Assembly: GCF_002087295.1 (NCBI RefSeq)
Contig: NZ_MWVI01000099.1
Location: forward strand, 62,001 to 126,000
Reading direction: 5' to 3'
Origin: Vreelandella lionensis
Lineage (GTDB): Bacteria > Pseudomonadota > Gammaproteobacteria > Pseudomonadales > Halomonadaceae
Length of the DNA: 64,000 nt
Part shown: piece after piece, positions 46,791-60,252 of the stretch
Position numbering within the stretch: position 1 is the stretch's first letter
Layout: the number at the start of each line of letters is the position of its first letter
Position numbers and translations under genes: made by a program
Notes under the pieces: model-generated
Seen by the model: the letters and a program-made list of their open reading frames with translations, nothing else
Databases searched by the model: none
Told to the model about the DNA's origin: nothing

Positions 46791-48023
46791 ATGGTTGATA
46801 CATCTGTCATCTTGCTCGGTGTTGTCATGTTCACGGTCATCGTTATTAGCTTAACGGCGATCATTCTGGCAGCGCGCAGCAAGCTAGTGAGTAGCGGGGA
46901 CGTGACCATTGAAGTCAACGGCGACCCTGAGCACACCCTGAAGACCCAGGCCGGCGGCAAGCTTTTGAACACCCTGGCGGCCAACGGTATTTTCCTTTCT
47001 TCTGCCTGTGGTGGCGGTGGGTCCTGCGCCCAGTGTAAGTGCCGAGTAGAAGAGGGCGGCGGTTCTATTCTGCCGACTGAAGAGTCGCACTTCACCATGC
47101 GTGAGAAGAAAGAAGGCTGGCGCCTCTCTTGTCAGGTTCCTGTGAAGCAGGACATGAAAGTAGAAGTGCCGGAAGAAGTCTTCGGCGTTAAGAAGTGGGA
47201 AACCGAAGTAACCGCCAACCCGAACGTGGCGACCTTCATCAAAGAGCTGAACTTGAAGCTGCCTGAAGGTGAAGAAGTTGCCTTCCGCGCCGGTGGTTAT
47301 GTACAGCTGGTAGCGCCGCCTTACGACATCAAGTTCTCTGACTTCGATATCGAAGAAGAGTACCGTGGCGACTGGGAGAAGTTTGGCCTATTCAACATTT
47401 CCCACAAGAGCAACGAGGAAGTCATCCGCGCCTACTCCATGGCGAACTATCCGGAAGAGAAAGGCCTCCTCAAGTTCAACATTCGTATCGCAACTCCGCC
47501 TCCTGGCAGCAGTCATCCGCCGGGCCTGATGTCCACCTACGTCTTCAACCTGAAGCCGGGTGACAAGGTAACGGTGATGGGGCCGTTCGGTGAGTTCTTC
47601 GCCAAAGACACCGACGCTGAAATGGTCTTCATCGGTGGTGGTGCGGGTATGGCGCCAATGCGTAGCCATATCTTTGACCAGCTCAAGCGTCTGAAGTCGA
47701 CTCGTAAAATTTCGTTCTGGTACGGTGCGCGCTCCTGGCGTGAGACCTTCTACAACGAAGAGTACGACCAGCTGGCGGAAGAGTTCCCGAACTTTGAGTG
47801 GCACTTGGCACTCTCCGATCCGCAGCCGGAAGATAACTGGGAAGGCCCGACGGGCTTCATCCACAACGTGCTGTACGAAAACTATCTGAAGGACCATCCG
47901 GCACCTGAAGATTGTGAGTTCTACATGTGTGGACCGCCCATGATGAACGCCTCTGTTATTAAGCTACTGCTTGATATGGGCGTTGAGCCGGAAAACATCC
48001 TGCTGGATGACTTCGGCGGCTAA
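46791..48023 (+). CDS. nqrF: Na+-translocating NADH:quinone oxidoreductase subunit F
   Basis: NADH dehydrogenase subunit of Nqr: an N-terminal membrane helix ([20 protein letters not shown]), a ferredoxin domain with 2Fe-2S motif [20 protein letters not shown] plus the distal cysteine in WRLSCQVPV, an FAD domain ([20 protein letters not shown], RxYSMAN) and an NADH domain ([38 protein letters not shown]). 410 residues, normal length and clean frame. Ends the nqrA-F operon, followed by a terminator. Confidence 0.97.
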   Translation: MVDTSVILLGVVMFTVIVISLTAIILAARSKLVSSGDVTIEVNGDPEHTLKTQAGGKLLNTLAANGIFLSSACGGGGSCAQCKCRVEEGGGSILPTEESHFTMREKKEGWRLSCQVPVKQDMKVEVPEEVFGVKKWETEVTANPNVATFIKELNLKLPEGEEVAFRAGGYVQLVAPPYDIKFSDFDIEEEYRGDWEKFGLFNISHKSNEEVIRAYSMANYPEEKGLLKFNIRIATPPPGSSHPPGLMSTYVFNLKPGDKVTVMGPFGEFFAKDTDAEMVFIGGGAGMAPMRSHIFDQLKRLKSTRKISFWYGARSWRETFYNEEYDQLAEEFPNFEWHLALSDPQPEDNWEGPTGFIHNVLYENYLKDHPAPEDCEFYMCGPPMMNASVIKLLLDMGVEPENILLDDFGG

Positions 48024-48048
48024 TATCGCATCAGCGAACGTTAGAAGC

Positions 48049-48084
48049 GGGGCTAGCCTTTGGGCTAGCCCCGTTTGTTTTTGT
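48049..48084 (+). terminator. Intrinsic terminator of the nqr operon
   Basis: An 11-bp perfect stem CGGGGCTAGCC/GGCTAGCCCCG with a TTTG loop, followed by TTTGTTTTTG. It lies 26 bp after the nqrF stop, so nqrM should be transcribed separately or by read-through. Confidence 0.9.
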
Positions 48085-48246
48085 TTACCGTTTTGTTGGT
48101 AGATGCGAAGTATCCGTGCTGAAAAACGCCCAATGCCTGATCATTTTGCGGTGGCTGAGGTACAATGGGCGGTAGATTTTTAAGGCACTTATCGGCACAA
48201 GTATTGTCGGCAGGTGAGATACCTAACGTAATGCTAGGAGGACAAC

Positions 48247-48501
48247 ATGGCAATTTGGCTACTGGTATTCGGGTTTATGGCGCTGATTATGGGCGCGATG
48301 GCCGTTGGCGTGCTGATGGGGCGTAAACCCATTGCAGGCTCCTGCGGTGGGCTTAATCAAATCGGCATGAAGGATGGCTGCGATATCTGCGGCGGTAAAG
48401 ACGAAGTATGCGAAGAAGAGAACCGCAAACGCGGTAGCGTACGGCGCCGTAGTGATGAAAGCCGTGGCGCCGACTTAGGTTACGATGCAACGCGCCGCTA
48501 A
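48247..48501 (+). CDS. nqrM: Nqr maturation protein NqrM
   Basis: Small membrane protein needed to deliver iron to the NqrD/NqrE centre. 84 residues: one N-terminal helix (MAIWLLVFGFMALIMGAMAV) and a cytoplasmic segment with the conserved cysteines in GSCGGLNQIGMKDGCDICGG and DEVCEEE. The charged tail (RKRGSVRRRSDESRGADLG) is a little longer than in other members. AGGAGGA precedes the ATG. Its position after nqrF is the usual one. Confidence 0.93.
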   Translation: MAIWLLVFGFMALIMGAMAVGVLMGRKPIAGSCGGLNQIGMKDGCDICGGKDEVCEEENRKRGSVRRRSDESRGADLGYDATRR

Positions 48502-48610
48502 CCGCTGATGCTACTACGCGTTAAATAACATCAAACGCTCGCTTAACCGCGGGCGTTTACGTATGCGCTAATGAATTGATGATGTCAGGGAACAAGGAGA
48601 TCCAAACCGT

Positions 48611-50002
48611 ATGGCGGTTCACAATTACGATGTCGTGGTGATCGGTACCGGCCCCGCCGGAGAAAGCGCTGCTATTAATGCTGCTAAGCACGGTATGCGG
48701 GTGGCGATAATTGAGAAACAGGCCCAGGTAGGCGGTAACTGCACCCACTGGGGCACCATTCCTTCGAAAGCGCTGCGCCATCAGGTAAAGCAGATCATGG
48801 CGTTTAACACCAACCGCATGTTCCGCGATATCGGTGAGCCCCGCTGGTTCTCCTTCCCAAAAGTGATGGAGCGCTCGCGCGGTACCATCGACAAACAGGT
48901 TGAAATGCGCACCACTTTTTATGCGCGTAACCGCATTGACCTGTTCCACGGCGTCGCCCGCTTCAAAGACGAGCACACCGTTGTAGTGCGCGACCGCCAA
49001 GAGGGCATGGAAGAGCTAGTGGCTAAGAAAAGCGTTATTGCCACCGGTTCGCGCCCTTATCGCCCGGCAGATATCAACTTCCGCCACCCGCGTATCTACT
49101 GCTCCGATACCATCCTGAGCCTGTCCCACACGCCGCGTACGCTGGTAATTTTCGGCGCGGGCGTTATCGGTTGTGAATACGCGTCCATCTTCTCGGGGCT
49201 TGGCGTGAAGGTAGATCTGATCAACAACCGGGATAGCCTGCTGTCGTTCCTGGACGATGAGATCAGTGATGCGCTCTCTTATCACCTACGCAAGCACGGC
49301 GTGCTGATTCGTCATAACGAAGAGTACGAGAGTGTCGAGGGTGATGAAGCAGGCGTAGTGGTACGCCTGAAATCCGGTAAGAAAATCCGTGCCGATGCAT
49401 TCCTATGGGCCAACGGCCGTACTGGTAACACCGACAGCTTAGGGCTGGAGAACATCGGCCTGGAAGCGAATGGCCGGGGCCAGCTCAGCGTGGATGAGCA
49501 CTACCGCACCTCGATTCCGCATATTTACGCGGCGGGCGACGTCATTGGTTGGCCAAGCTTGGCCAGTGCCGCCTACGATCAGGGCCTAAACTCCTGTAAC
49601 GAGCTGCTGGAAAAAGAGTACCGCTTTGTCAGCGATGTCCCGACTGGTATCTACACCATCCCGGAAATTAGCTCTTTTGGCCCCAACGAGCGTGAGTTGA
49701 CTGAAGCCAAAGTGCCCTATGAAGTGGGCAAGGCGTTCTTTAAAGATACCGCTCGCGCCCAAATCACCGGCGACACGGTGGGCATGCTGAAAATTCTGTT
49801 CCATCAAGATACGCTAGAGATTCTGGGTATCCACTGTTTTGGCGACCAAGCCTCCGAGATTCTGCACATCGGTCAGGCGATTATGCAGCAGAAGGGCGAA
49901 GCGAATACCCTGAAGTACTTCGTGAACACCACCTTCAACTACCCGACCATGGCAGAAGCTTACCGGGTGGCGGCGCAAAACGGCTTAAACCGCGTCTTTT
50001 AA
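48611..50002 (+). CDS. sthA: Soluble pyridine nucleotide transhydrogenase
   Basis: FAD enzyme that equilibrates NADPH and NADH pools. The 463 residues have [20 protein letters not shown] (FAD loop), [20 protein letters not shown] (NAD loop) and [20 protein letters not shown]. The region that carries the redox disulfide in related lipoamide dehydrogenases reads [16 protein letters not shown], with one cysteine replaced by Thr, as expected for SthA. AAGGAGATCC precedes the start. Its position next to Nqr groups two NAD(P)H-balancing systems. Confidence 0.96.
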   Translation: MAVHNYDVVVIGTGPAGESAAINAAKHGMRVAIIEKQAQVGGNCTHWGTIPSKALRHQVKQIMAFNTNRMFRDIGEPRWFSFPKVMERSRGTIDKQVEMRTTFYARNRIDLFHGVARFKDEHTVVVRDRQEGMEELVAKKSVIATGSRPYRPADINFRHPRIYCSDTILSLSHTPRTLVIFGAGVIGCEYASIFSGLGVKVDLINNRDSLLSFLDDEISDALSYHLRKHGVLIRHNEEYESVEGDEAGVVVRLKSGKKIRADAFLWANGRTGNTDSLGLENIGLEANGRGQLSVDEHYRTSIPHIYAAGDVIGWPSLASAAYDQGLNSCNELLEKEYRFVSDVPTGIYTIPEISSFGPNERELTEAKVPYEVGKAFFKDTARAQITGDTVGMLKILFHQDTLEILGIHCFGDQASEILHIGQAIMQQKGEANTLKYFVNTTFNYPTMAEAYRVAAQNGLNRVF

Positions 50003-50013
50003 GCGGCCACAAA

Positions 50014-50034
50014 AAGGGGGCGCTATGCCCCCTT
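50014..50034. terminator. Terminator after sthA, possibly bidirectional
   Basis: AAGGGGGC, 5-base loop and GCCCCCTT, between sthA (plus) and the convergent C39-like peptidase gene (minus). A runs lie on the left and few T on the right, so it suits the minus-strand transcript better. Confidence 0.65.
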
Positions 50035-50069
50035 CGTGTTTATAACCATCCCCTTCCGTTAGCCATACC

Positions 50070-51009
50070 TTATAGCGATTCCAACAGCTGCTGGGCGCGG
50101 GGCTGCCATTCTCCTTCTAGTGAAGCAGCTTGGCTTAGTGACTTCCTGGCGGCGTCGCTATTCTCTTGCTGAAGCTGCAAGATGGCTAGGTTAAGCCATG
50201 CGGCCCCCATGGCGGGGTCTAGTTGGGTAGCGGCTTCAAACGCATCTAACGCTGCCTGGGGTTGTTCTGCTGCGTAAAGCGCATTGCCTAACGCGAACTG
50301 CCCCAACGGGTTGGCGGGGAAGCGTTCGCCAAACGCCTGCCAACTGCTGAGCGTTTTTGCAGGCCCATGCTGCTCTTCAAAGGCGCTAATCGCTTCCAAG
50401 GCGTTGCGGGCGGTCACGCCCTCCGGCAGACTGCCCGGCTCGCTGACCACAAACCCCCAGCGCTCAGTACGTGCCCACGTAGCATCAAAACGGCTAAACG
50501 ACAGGGTGTGCCGCTCGATTTCACCGCTGCGCAGAACAAGCGTCTCGTTAGGCAGATCAAAGCCAATTGCCACCGCGTAGTGCCACATGGGGAAAGCGGG
50601 CAGGGCAAGGTTCTGCATCACTACCACCGGGTCGCCAGCTTCCAAGTGAGTGAGCAGTGCATCCATGGTGCCGCGAATAGGAATCGCCAACTGCTCGTAG
50701 CGGCGCACGGTGGCCAGCATTTCTGGCTGAACGCTGCCGTCACGCCCTGGCAAAAAAACCTGAGGAATCAGCTCGTCTAAGCCTAGCATCGACGCCTTCG
50801 TGATTGAGCACCATGGCCAAGGTAGCTGGGCCGCACTGGTATTCCGTTTGGGCGAAAAACGGCACCTCGGTAAGCTCGGTTTGCGGCGTCAGGCTCGCTT
50901 TGGTGCTTTCAAGCAGTACCGGGCTGCGTGCGCAGCCGGTTAGCAGTAGAAGCAGCAGGCTTAACAGTAAAACGCCCGCAGTGCGGGCGTTAACATAACG
51001 GTTCATCAT
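50070..51009 (-). CDS. PA2778-family cysteine peptidase with C-terminal TPR repeats (one frameshift)
   Basis: Exported lipoprotein-like protein: hydrophobic signal ending LLLLLTGCARSPVLL (lipobox TGC). A C39-like papain-fold domain has the catalytic cysteine in AQTEYQCGPATLAMVLNHEG and the histidine in PAFPMWHYAVAIGFDLPNET. TPR-like repeats over the last ~100 residues include NPLGQFALGNALYAAEQPQA and LDPAMGAAWLNLAILQLQQE. The frame breaks at ~50785 (one extra base) just after NHEGVDA; LDELIPQVFLPGRDG continues in the other frame. ~312 residues. Adjacent to a PA2779-like gene as in Pseudomonas. The substrate is unknown. Confidence 0.85.
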
Positions 51010-51019
51010 CGCGGATGAA

Positions 51020-51427
51020 TTAGCGTGTGAACGGGTAAACATCGGTTAAACCGAGAATGTCCGTTACCAGCAGAATCACAAATACCGCGAACAGCGCACC
51101 AATCACACCAGCACCGGCGGGCAACTGCTCAAGCTGCTGCGCCATTTGCTGGGCTTCGGCATCGCTCAGGGCCGCCACACGCGCTTCAACGTCAGCAGGA
51201 TTAACACCCTGCTTTAGCAGTTGATCTTGCACATCGGCACGGGCGAGGATTTCATTGATACGCTCGCGGTCCGCACCGGCACGGTCGCCTGCTAAAACAG
51301 ACTGCGTTGATACCAGATCCATGCCTTGCGGGGCGGTAGGGGCCGCCACAACGGGCAGGCTGGCAAACACTAACGCAGCAATCAAAAGGGTCGAGAGGTA
51401 AGCACGCACTGTTTTCATTGTCTTCAT
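51020..51427 (-). CDS. PA2779-family small exported membrane protein
   Basis: 135 residues with a signal peptide (VRAYLSTLLIAALVFASLPV then VAAPTAP), a helical middle (RERINEILARADVQDQLLKQ, GVNPADVEARVAALSDAEAQ) and a C-terminal hydrophobic span (GVIGALFAVFVILLVTDILG). This matches the PA2779/DUF6627 pattern found next to PA2778-type peptidases. It lies 10 bp upstream of the peptidase and is co-directional, so it may be the peptidase's substrate or partner; that is inference. Confidence 0.8.
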   Translation of the reverse strand: MKTMKTVRAYLSTLLIAALVFASLPVVAAPTAPQGMDLVSTQSVLAGDRAGADRERINEILARADVQDQLLKQGVNPADVEARVAALSDAEAQQMAQQLEQLPAGAGVIGALFAVFVILLVTDILGLTDVYPFTR

Positions 51428-51517
51428 CCTTAGACTTATCGGGGAGCAAGCTATGAGTAGCTTGAGTGATTAGTATAGAAACAAACAGCGAGTGTTTTAA
51501 GACGAAAATGCAAAGTG

Positions 51518-52581
51518 CTAATTATTTGCACTAATGCGATAGGTCCAGGGCGTTTCCGCCAGGATGCCTTTTGCCCCTGCCATGGTCATGGCGAGGTCGT
51601 GCAGCCCCGGCCATAGCGGCACGGCAGATGCCCCTTTCACCGCTAAATCCAGGCGCTGGGCCATTAGTAGCAGTTTGTGTAAACGCTTCATGGAAAGGCG
51701 GCTAATGGCTTTTTGATAGGACGGGCGACGTTTATCAAAAATCATCGGCTTTTGGGTTTTACAGGCGTGCTCAAAGCTCTGGCCCTGATCCAAATGCTGA
51801 TGCAACGACAGCAGAGTGCGCAGCTCGCGGGTGAGCGCCCACAGTACAATCGGCGCTTCGACGCCTTCGCTTTTTAGGCCGTTCACAATCCGCGAGGCAC
51901 GGCTGGGTTCGCCCTTCAAGCAGGCATCCGCCAGATTGAATACATCAAAGCGGGTGCTGTCTTCCACACCTTGGGCAATATGTTCGACGTTGAGCCGGGT
52001 GTTAGCCGGGTAGATCAACGCCAGCTTTTGCAGCTCTTGATCAGCCGCCAACAGGTTGCCTTCGGTACGCTCACCCAGCAACCGTGCCGCTTCCAAATCA
52101 ATCTGCAGGCCATGGTGAGAGGCTCTGTCGCGAAGCCAATAGCCAAGCCTTGAGGCATCTACCGGCCATACGGGAACAAAAATTCCCTGTTTATCTAAGG
52201 CTTTGAACCAGGCGCTTTTCTGCTGCTTGGCATCGACTTTGCCCATGCTGACCAATAGCAGGTCGTCGCTGCCATCCATCATTTCCGCATATTGAGCAAG
52301 CGCCTTGCTGCCTTCCTGCCCCAGCTTCTGATTACCCATGCGCAGCTCTAACAGCTTGTTGGAGGCAAACAGCGAGAGGTTGCTGGCGGTTTCCAAGAGC
52401 CGCCCCCAGGCAAAGTTGGGCTCTACATCCAGCACTTCCCGCTCTTCGATACCCGCTTGGCGAGCGGCGGCGCGCACTGCATCGCAGGCATCGCGGTGCT
52501 GCAGCGGCTCATCGCCCGCCACAATTACCGCTTTGGGCAGTTTTTTGGCTAGGGCAGCGGGCAGTTGGTCGGCAAATACCT

Positions 52582-52585
<4 letters not shown>
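51518..52585 (-). CDS. holA: DNA polymerase III delta subunit
   Basis: Clamp-loader subunit that opens the beta clamp. 355 residues: KVFADQLPAALAKKLPKAVI and VAGDEPLQHRDACDAVRAAA open the AAA+-like domain. The family blocks LLELRMGNQKLGQEGSKALA, EGNLLAADQELQKLALIYPA and the C-terminal collar segment AISRLSMKRLHKLLLMAQRL follow. The GTG start overlaps the lptE stop (GTGA). lptE-holA downstream of leuS is the conserved gammaproteobacterial order. Confidence 0.94.
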
Positions 52586-56354
<3,769 letters not shown>

Positions 56355-56357
56355 TTT

Positions 56358-57668
56358 TTAACCTAGCCAAGCGCTCAAGCCTGCGATCGCCCCCAGCGAG
56401 AGCAGGCTCATTATCGCCGCGTAGGGCAGGTTATCTTTCATCATGCGATAACCGCTCACCCCATAACGCCCCTGCAAGGAAAGGTTAATACCGGAAAGCG
56501 GCCCAACGCTGGTGCCCACCGCCCAGGCGCTTAACGCCACAAAGGCGAATAGCGTTTGCTCGCCACCGCTTAAATCCAAAATAGACGCCAGCACGGAAAC
56601 GCCAATAATTGGGTGCAGCCCCACCAGCGCGCTCAGCGTAATGGCAGCAAAGCTGGCCATGGCCTGCCACGTACCAAAGCGGGCAAACAGCGTCCACTCA
56701 TCGCCCGCAGCGGCGGCCACCAGCGTCGAAAGCCCTAATGTTAATAACCCCGCTGCCAAAAACAGCGAAATCTCCCCACGCATGGCGGGAAGCCGGGTAA
56801 CGGTGTGCTGGCGAATGCGCCGCAGGGTAAAACGCGGGCCTTCCCGCAGGTTGCTTAACAGCGCCACTCCCGGCAGTAAAAAGGTAATGATGCTGACTAT
56901 AGTGAGCGACGGCGTGATCCAAAAGTGAAACAGCATCACCAATGCCGCCATGCCCGCAGGCATCAGCAGGCTGCGGGGCGAAAGCGAAAAGCCATCTACC
57001 TCGGTTAAATCAAACCGCCGCCGCAGCTCCAGCGTGGTTAATAGCCCTGAGAGCATAGCAATCGGAAAACCCACCACGGCAATCTGGGCATATTGACCGA
57101 AGGCACCAAGGCAATTACCACCGCCATAGAAGCAAAGAAGGGCGACCAAAGGGCCGCGCTGCTTAGCCCACGGTTCAGCGCCAATAACTGCGGTGTGGTT
57201 AACGGCGCACGGCGAGCCAACCGGTCGCCCACCATAAACACCGTGGAAAGATTCAAAACCGTGCCAAGGAAATGCACCCCCAGCCAGGTACGCAGCACGC
57301 CATCCGCACCGGTTACCCGTTTACCCGGTGCACGTTTGTTGCCCTGGGTGCCAATCAGCGAAATAAAGCTCACGCCCACCAGCATAGTGGCTACAAACAC
57401 GTTGCCTTGCAGCATGGCAGCCAGTTTACCGCCGCGCCGTACACCGCTTGAGCCACCACCAGCATCACCACGCCAAGGGCAATCAACACCCCCGCTGAAT
57501 GCGCGAACGCTTGGAAATACCCCGCCACAGCAGCGCCACCGCCGCCCACAGCAAATAGCTCACCGCCTGCGCGGTCGGCACCGCCCCGGTAAAGCCCACT
57601 ATCTGCGCCAAAAGCCCCAGCAGCACCAACACCTCCGCCAAGCGCTGCCGCGTCGTTGTCTCTTGCAT
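56358..57668 (-). CDS. Polytopic membrane protein, transporter-like (about three frameshifts)
   Basis: Read together, the frames give a ~435-residue protein with about ten hydrophobic segments. The start MQETTTRQRLAEVLVLLGLL is in one frame, the frame breaks near 57500, 57425 and 57095, and the last ~250 residues are clean (PIAMLSGLLTTLELRRRFDL, SLTIVSIITFLLPGVALLSN, LVGLHPIIGVSVLASILDLS, GTSVGPLSGINLSLQGRYGV). The repeated pattern of helices with GP and NLSLQG-like turns recalls anion-permease-type transporters, but I cannot name the family. It could be a true pseudogene or an indel-damaged call. It ends 4 bp from the YbeL-like gene and converges with it. Confidence 0.65.
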
Positions 57669-57764
57669 CTCAATCCCTTACTGGTTGAGTTAGCAGGCTA
57701 ATCGGGTTTGCAAGAGAAGGCTAGTAGCAAGAAGTGACGGGGTAAGTGAGATAACAGGTGTCAT

Positions 57765-57821
57765 AGATGGCAGATGTGGGAGGTGACAGAGTTGAAAGAT
57801 GGCAGATGTGAGAGGTGACAG
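57765..57821. repeat. Degenerate direct repeat
   Basis: AGATGGCAGATGTGGGAGG continuing as TGACAG (57765-57789) recurs at 57797-57821 with one change in 25 bases. Related GATGACAG words continue to ~57869. It looks like slipped-strand expansion in a spacer. Confidence 0.7.
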
Positions 57822-57874
57822 ATGACAGATGGAATAGACGTGAGAGATGGAAGGAGTTGGAGATGACAGGAGTG

Positions 57875-57893
57875 GGAGGGCGCTTCAGCGCGC
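57875..57893 (+). repeat. REP-like element, left copy
   Basis: GGAGGGCGCTTCAGCGCGC (19 bases, internal GCGC-TTCA-GCGC hairpin). An exact inverted copy lies at 62591-62609. Such short G+C-rich palindromes in gene-free spacers behave like repetitive extragenic palindromes. Confidence 0.75.
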
Positions 57894-57933
57894 GATGATA
57901 AAGCCAACAAGCCAACGATAACGCACCGATCCC

Positions 57934-57988
57934 GTAGCGCGGCGTAACGAACGAAGTGAGGCACCCGCGAAGCACCGCAACGCGGTGC
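57934..57988 (-). repeat. Intergenic repeat with hairpin, left copy
   Basis: The 36-bp block 57934-57969 reads, on the minus strand, CGCGGGTGCCTC...TCGTTAC..CGCGCTAC and matches 61711-61748 on the plus strand, with internal variation. It is followed by a perfect 7-bp hairpin GCACCGC/GCGGTGC (57972-57988). Confidence 0.7.
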
Positions 57989-58254
57989 CATAGCGCCACG
58001 CAGGCCAATCAGGCACAGCAAAAAAATTCACCTAACGCGTGACCTAAGCTAAATTTGTTAATAGAGTGTGATTAAGCAGGCAAAAAAAGCGGGCACGATA
58101 ATGGGGTATATGTAGCCTAGCCTAAGGCAGTGGGGTTTTAAATCAATGGATTAGGTGATTTTTTGGGGCTGTATAATATCAATGGCTGTGACGGCATAGT
58201 TATTGGGGTTATGTGGTGGGCTATATAATTAATGTTATATTTTTGGGGGCTTAG

Positions 58255-58863
58255 ATGAACATTGAGGCATCGCTAAAGGACGCTATTGAAACAGGCGAGG
58301 TTCTTAAAGTCCGGTATCACGGGGGAAGCCAATCCGGTGCACTTCGTGAAATTGCACCAATTTCTGTTAATGGCGACAAGGTAAGAGCGCGATGTTACTC
58401 ATCCGATGCTGTCAAAACTTTCGTTATAAGAAAAGTTGAGATTGTTGGCTTTGCTAAAAAAGGGGATGAATGGCAGAAAGGGAAAGAGCAGAAATCTGAA
58501 TATGTGAACTTGTCTTGTGTTTTCGAAGAAAACGCCAATTTATTCGACAAGCTCGGATGGCATATAGAGTCTGAGCTATCTGGCGACCGACAATTTCTGA
58601 GTCTGCATGCTCGCTTCAAAAATGGAAATCTAAAAAAAGGTGCTGAGATTGAGTTGTCATACGAAAAGTACGCATATGAAATGGTCGTGGATTGGGTCTC
58701 GGACTCGGAATATATAGAGCCAGTGCCGGAGATAACCAGAGAAAGGAAACGCCCTTGGACTGCTCGAGCTAAAAAAGAAGCAACGAAAAGCTTCGGTTCG
58801 CTAGATAAGGCGGCAGTTCCATTCTTAGAATGGGCAGAAAAATACGCTCCTTCTAAAAATTGA
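58255..58863 (+). CDS. WYL-domain-like protein, stand-alone
   Basis: 202 residues. The N-terminal half resembles a WYL domain: EVLKVRYHGGSQSGALREIA and PISVNGDKVRARCYSSDAVK, then TFVIRKVEIVGF. This is the strand pattern with conserved Arg/Tyr seen in ligand-sensing WYL proteins, but without the helix-turn-helix usually attached. The second half (residues ~80-202) is charged and ends with a basic stretch (RERKRPWTARAKKEATKSFG). AT-richer than the surrounding genes, suggesting transfer. It is the first gene of the accessory segment. WYL proteins often regulate defence or stress loci; here no target is evident. Confidence 0.65.
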   Translation: MNIEASLKDAIETGEVLKVRYHGGSQSGALREIAPISVNGDKVRARCYSSDAVKTFVIRKVEIVGFAKKGDEWQKGKEQKSEYVNLSCVFEENANLFDKLGWHIESELSGDRQFLSLHARFKNGNLKKGAEIELSYEKYAYEMVVDWVSDSEYIEPVPEITRERKRPWTARAKKEATKSFGSLDKAAVPFLEWAEKYAPSKN

Positions 58864-58869
58864 GCCAAA

Positions 58870-58947
58870 ATAAAACAAGGCAAAGCTCTCGGATGTCAAA
58901 AGTTCCGCTTCGCTTCACTTTTGTCGCCGATGTTTGCAGAGTTAGGG
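58870..58947 (+). other. Degenerate integron attC-like site
   Basis: The arms fold on each other: GCAAAGCTCTCGG...TCAAAAGT on the left pairs imperfectly with ACTTTTG...CCGATGTTTGC on the right around a CCGCTTCGCTTC loop. The right end is GTTAGGG followed by CGC (58941-58947), close to the GTTRRRY core. The left core box is poorly conserved (AAAAC only). It lies just after the WYL stop and before a GGAGG ribosome-binding site, where a cassette boundary would be. Confidence 0.45.
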
Positions 58948-58965
58948 CGCTTTACTGGAGGCAAC

Positions 58966-60113
58966 ATGATCATTGCGGTTCTCTTTAACTCCGATGACCC
59001 CAAGTTTGGGGGGTACTACGGACCGCCAATTCGAGACAGGATTTTTGCAACGGGTGTCCTCCAATCATCAAACCGCCACATGAAGGTAAAGTTGGTGATG
59101 TGCTTATCTACTCACGCGCGCGAACATACCAAGATTATGAGCGAATAGCTGAGGCAACCTACTTTGGAACTACTTGGTCGCGCGTAAAGGAGGAACGCAT
59201 TCGAGGTTCGTACATGCGTGAAACAATCTGGGCATGGATCATTCAGAATGTTACTCACCAGATTGCAGAGGATCTTGACAATGCGCTTTCATCCGAGAGC
59301 TCCTACCTGGGCCTACATGCCGTTTACTATTCATACCCGCAGCATCTTGCGCTTTACAGAAACTCCATGCCGGAGTACTGCCGAATTATTGGCAATGTTT
59401 GCGTACTACCATACTCAATGGGTAATGAAGACGAAATAGACGAGTCTGAGGCAGAGCATCTACTTACCCTTGGATTCACGAAAGTAGATTGGGAAGATCG
59501 CGGGGCACACGGAACAATATTTGACGACTACGACACTCTTGAGCATTTTCAGCAAGTGCGTGACGTTCAGGCTATTTTTGCACGTGGCTTGCCTGAAGGA
59601 GACTATGAAGCTGAAGAACTCGTAATGTTGATGGAGGATCTGAATCCGCGCCTTTTCAACACACTTGGTGCAGCAGTTCGAGCTGTCTCGCGTGCTCAGA
59701 ATGAGGAGGATATTGCGCATGTGGGAATTTCCGGACGGCGGTACATCGAGCAGCTTGCAGATGTGCTGTTTCCGCCGCGTGCAGAATTGCACAATGGACG
59801 CAGCGTTACAAAAGTCAAGTTTCGGAATCGAATTTGGGCGTTCATTTGCCAAGCTGTTGCGCCGTCGATTGAGAATCGTGACGAGGAAATTCGACGACGT
59901 GGCCTAGAAGTGGATCGACTCATTGATGAGGTTAACTCGATTATTCATGGCATGCCGGACAAGACTCGTGCCCTAAAAATTTTGTTCGACCTAGCAACGC
60001 TATCTATCGATCTATTAAAACTAGACCCTACCGTTACTCGAAGACCGTATGATGCCTTCAACGACAATATTCTGAAGTTTCTTCGAGAATCACTAGATGA
60101 CGAAGCGACCTAA
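58966..60113 (+). CDS. Unknown cassette-like gene (one frameshift), possible HEPN-like C terminus
   Basis: ~382 residues when joined. It starts MIIAVLFNSDDPKFGGYYGP after GGAGG. The frame breaks at ~59046 in a T run: six T instead of five gives RIFCNGCPPIIKPPHEGKVG then DVLIYSRARTYQDYERIAEA. The C-terminal ~130 residues (SGRRYIEQLADVLFPPRAEL, SVTKVKFRNRIWAFICQAVA, LIDEVNSIIHGMPDKTRALK) are helical and resemble HEPN-type helices with an N-x-IIHG motif. That similarity is by eye only. The TAA stop lies inside the R'' box of the downstream attC-like site, as in integron cassettes. No function assigned. Confidence 0.6.
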
Positions 60114-60173
60114 CCACTCGTTTGAGGCGACCAGCGCGAAAATCCAAGCAGGCGCTTCAACTCAACGTTAGGC
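60108..60173 (+). other. Integron attC-like recombination site
   Basis: 66 bp bounded by ACCTAAC (60108-60114, fits RYYYAAC) and GTTAGGC (60167-60173, fits GTTRRRY). The inner arms TTTGAGGCG and GCGCTTCAA pair imperfectly, giving the expected R''-L''...L'-R' hairpin. The left box contains the stop codon of the upstream gene. Size and layout match cassette attC sites. No integrase gene is in the window. Confidence 0.7.
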
Positions 60174-60252
60174 GCCGGAGAAAGGATCTCGTCGCATGGA
60201 TAGTCATTAAAGGCTTGTAGAAATTCATATTGCGCAGGCGAGGTCGAGAGCA

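Larger units (their letters stand above)
57672..58254. other. 583-bp gene-free region with repeats
   Basis: No supported gene. It holds low-complexity GATGACAG-type repeats (57765-57821), a 19-bp REP-like sequence (57875-57893), an intergenic repeat with a hairpin (57934-57988) and then an AT-rich stretch leading to the WYL gene. Composition shifts from G+C-rich before ~58020 to AT-rich after it, marking the left edge of the accessory segment. Confidence 0.75.

Noticed and set aside
42038..48023. rnf/rsx electron-transport complex instead of nqr
   Set aside because: NqrA and NqrC-type sequences, an NqrF with a ferredoxin-FAD-NADH layout and the following NqrM identify Nqr; RnfB/RnfC-type genes are absent.
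57765..57869. CRISPR array
   Set aside because: The units are GATGACAG-type low-complexity words with no regular spacer and no cas genes nearby.
58395..58883. Open frame antisense to the WYL gene
   Set aside because: No ribosome-binding site or family motif; the plus-strand frame has WYL-like content, so this is a shadow frame.
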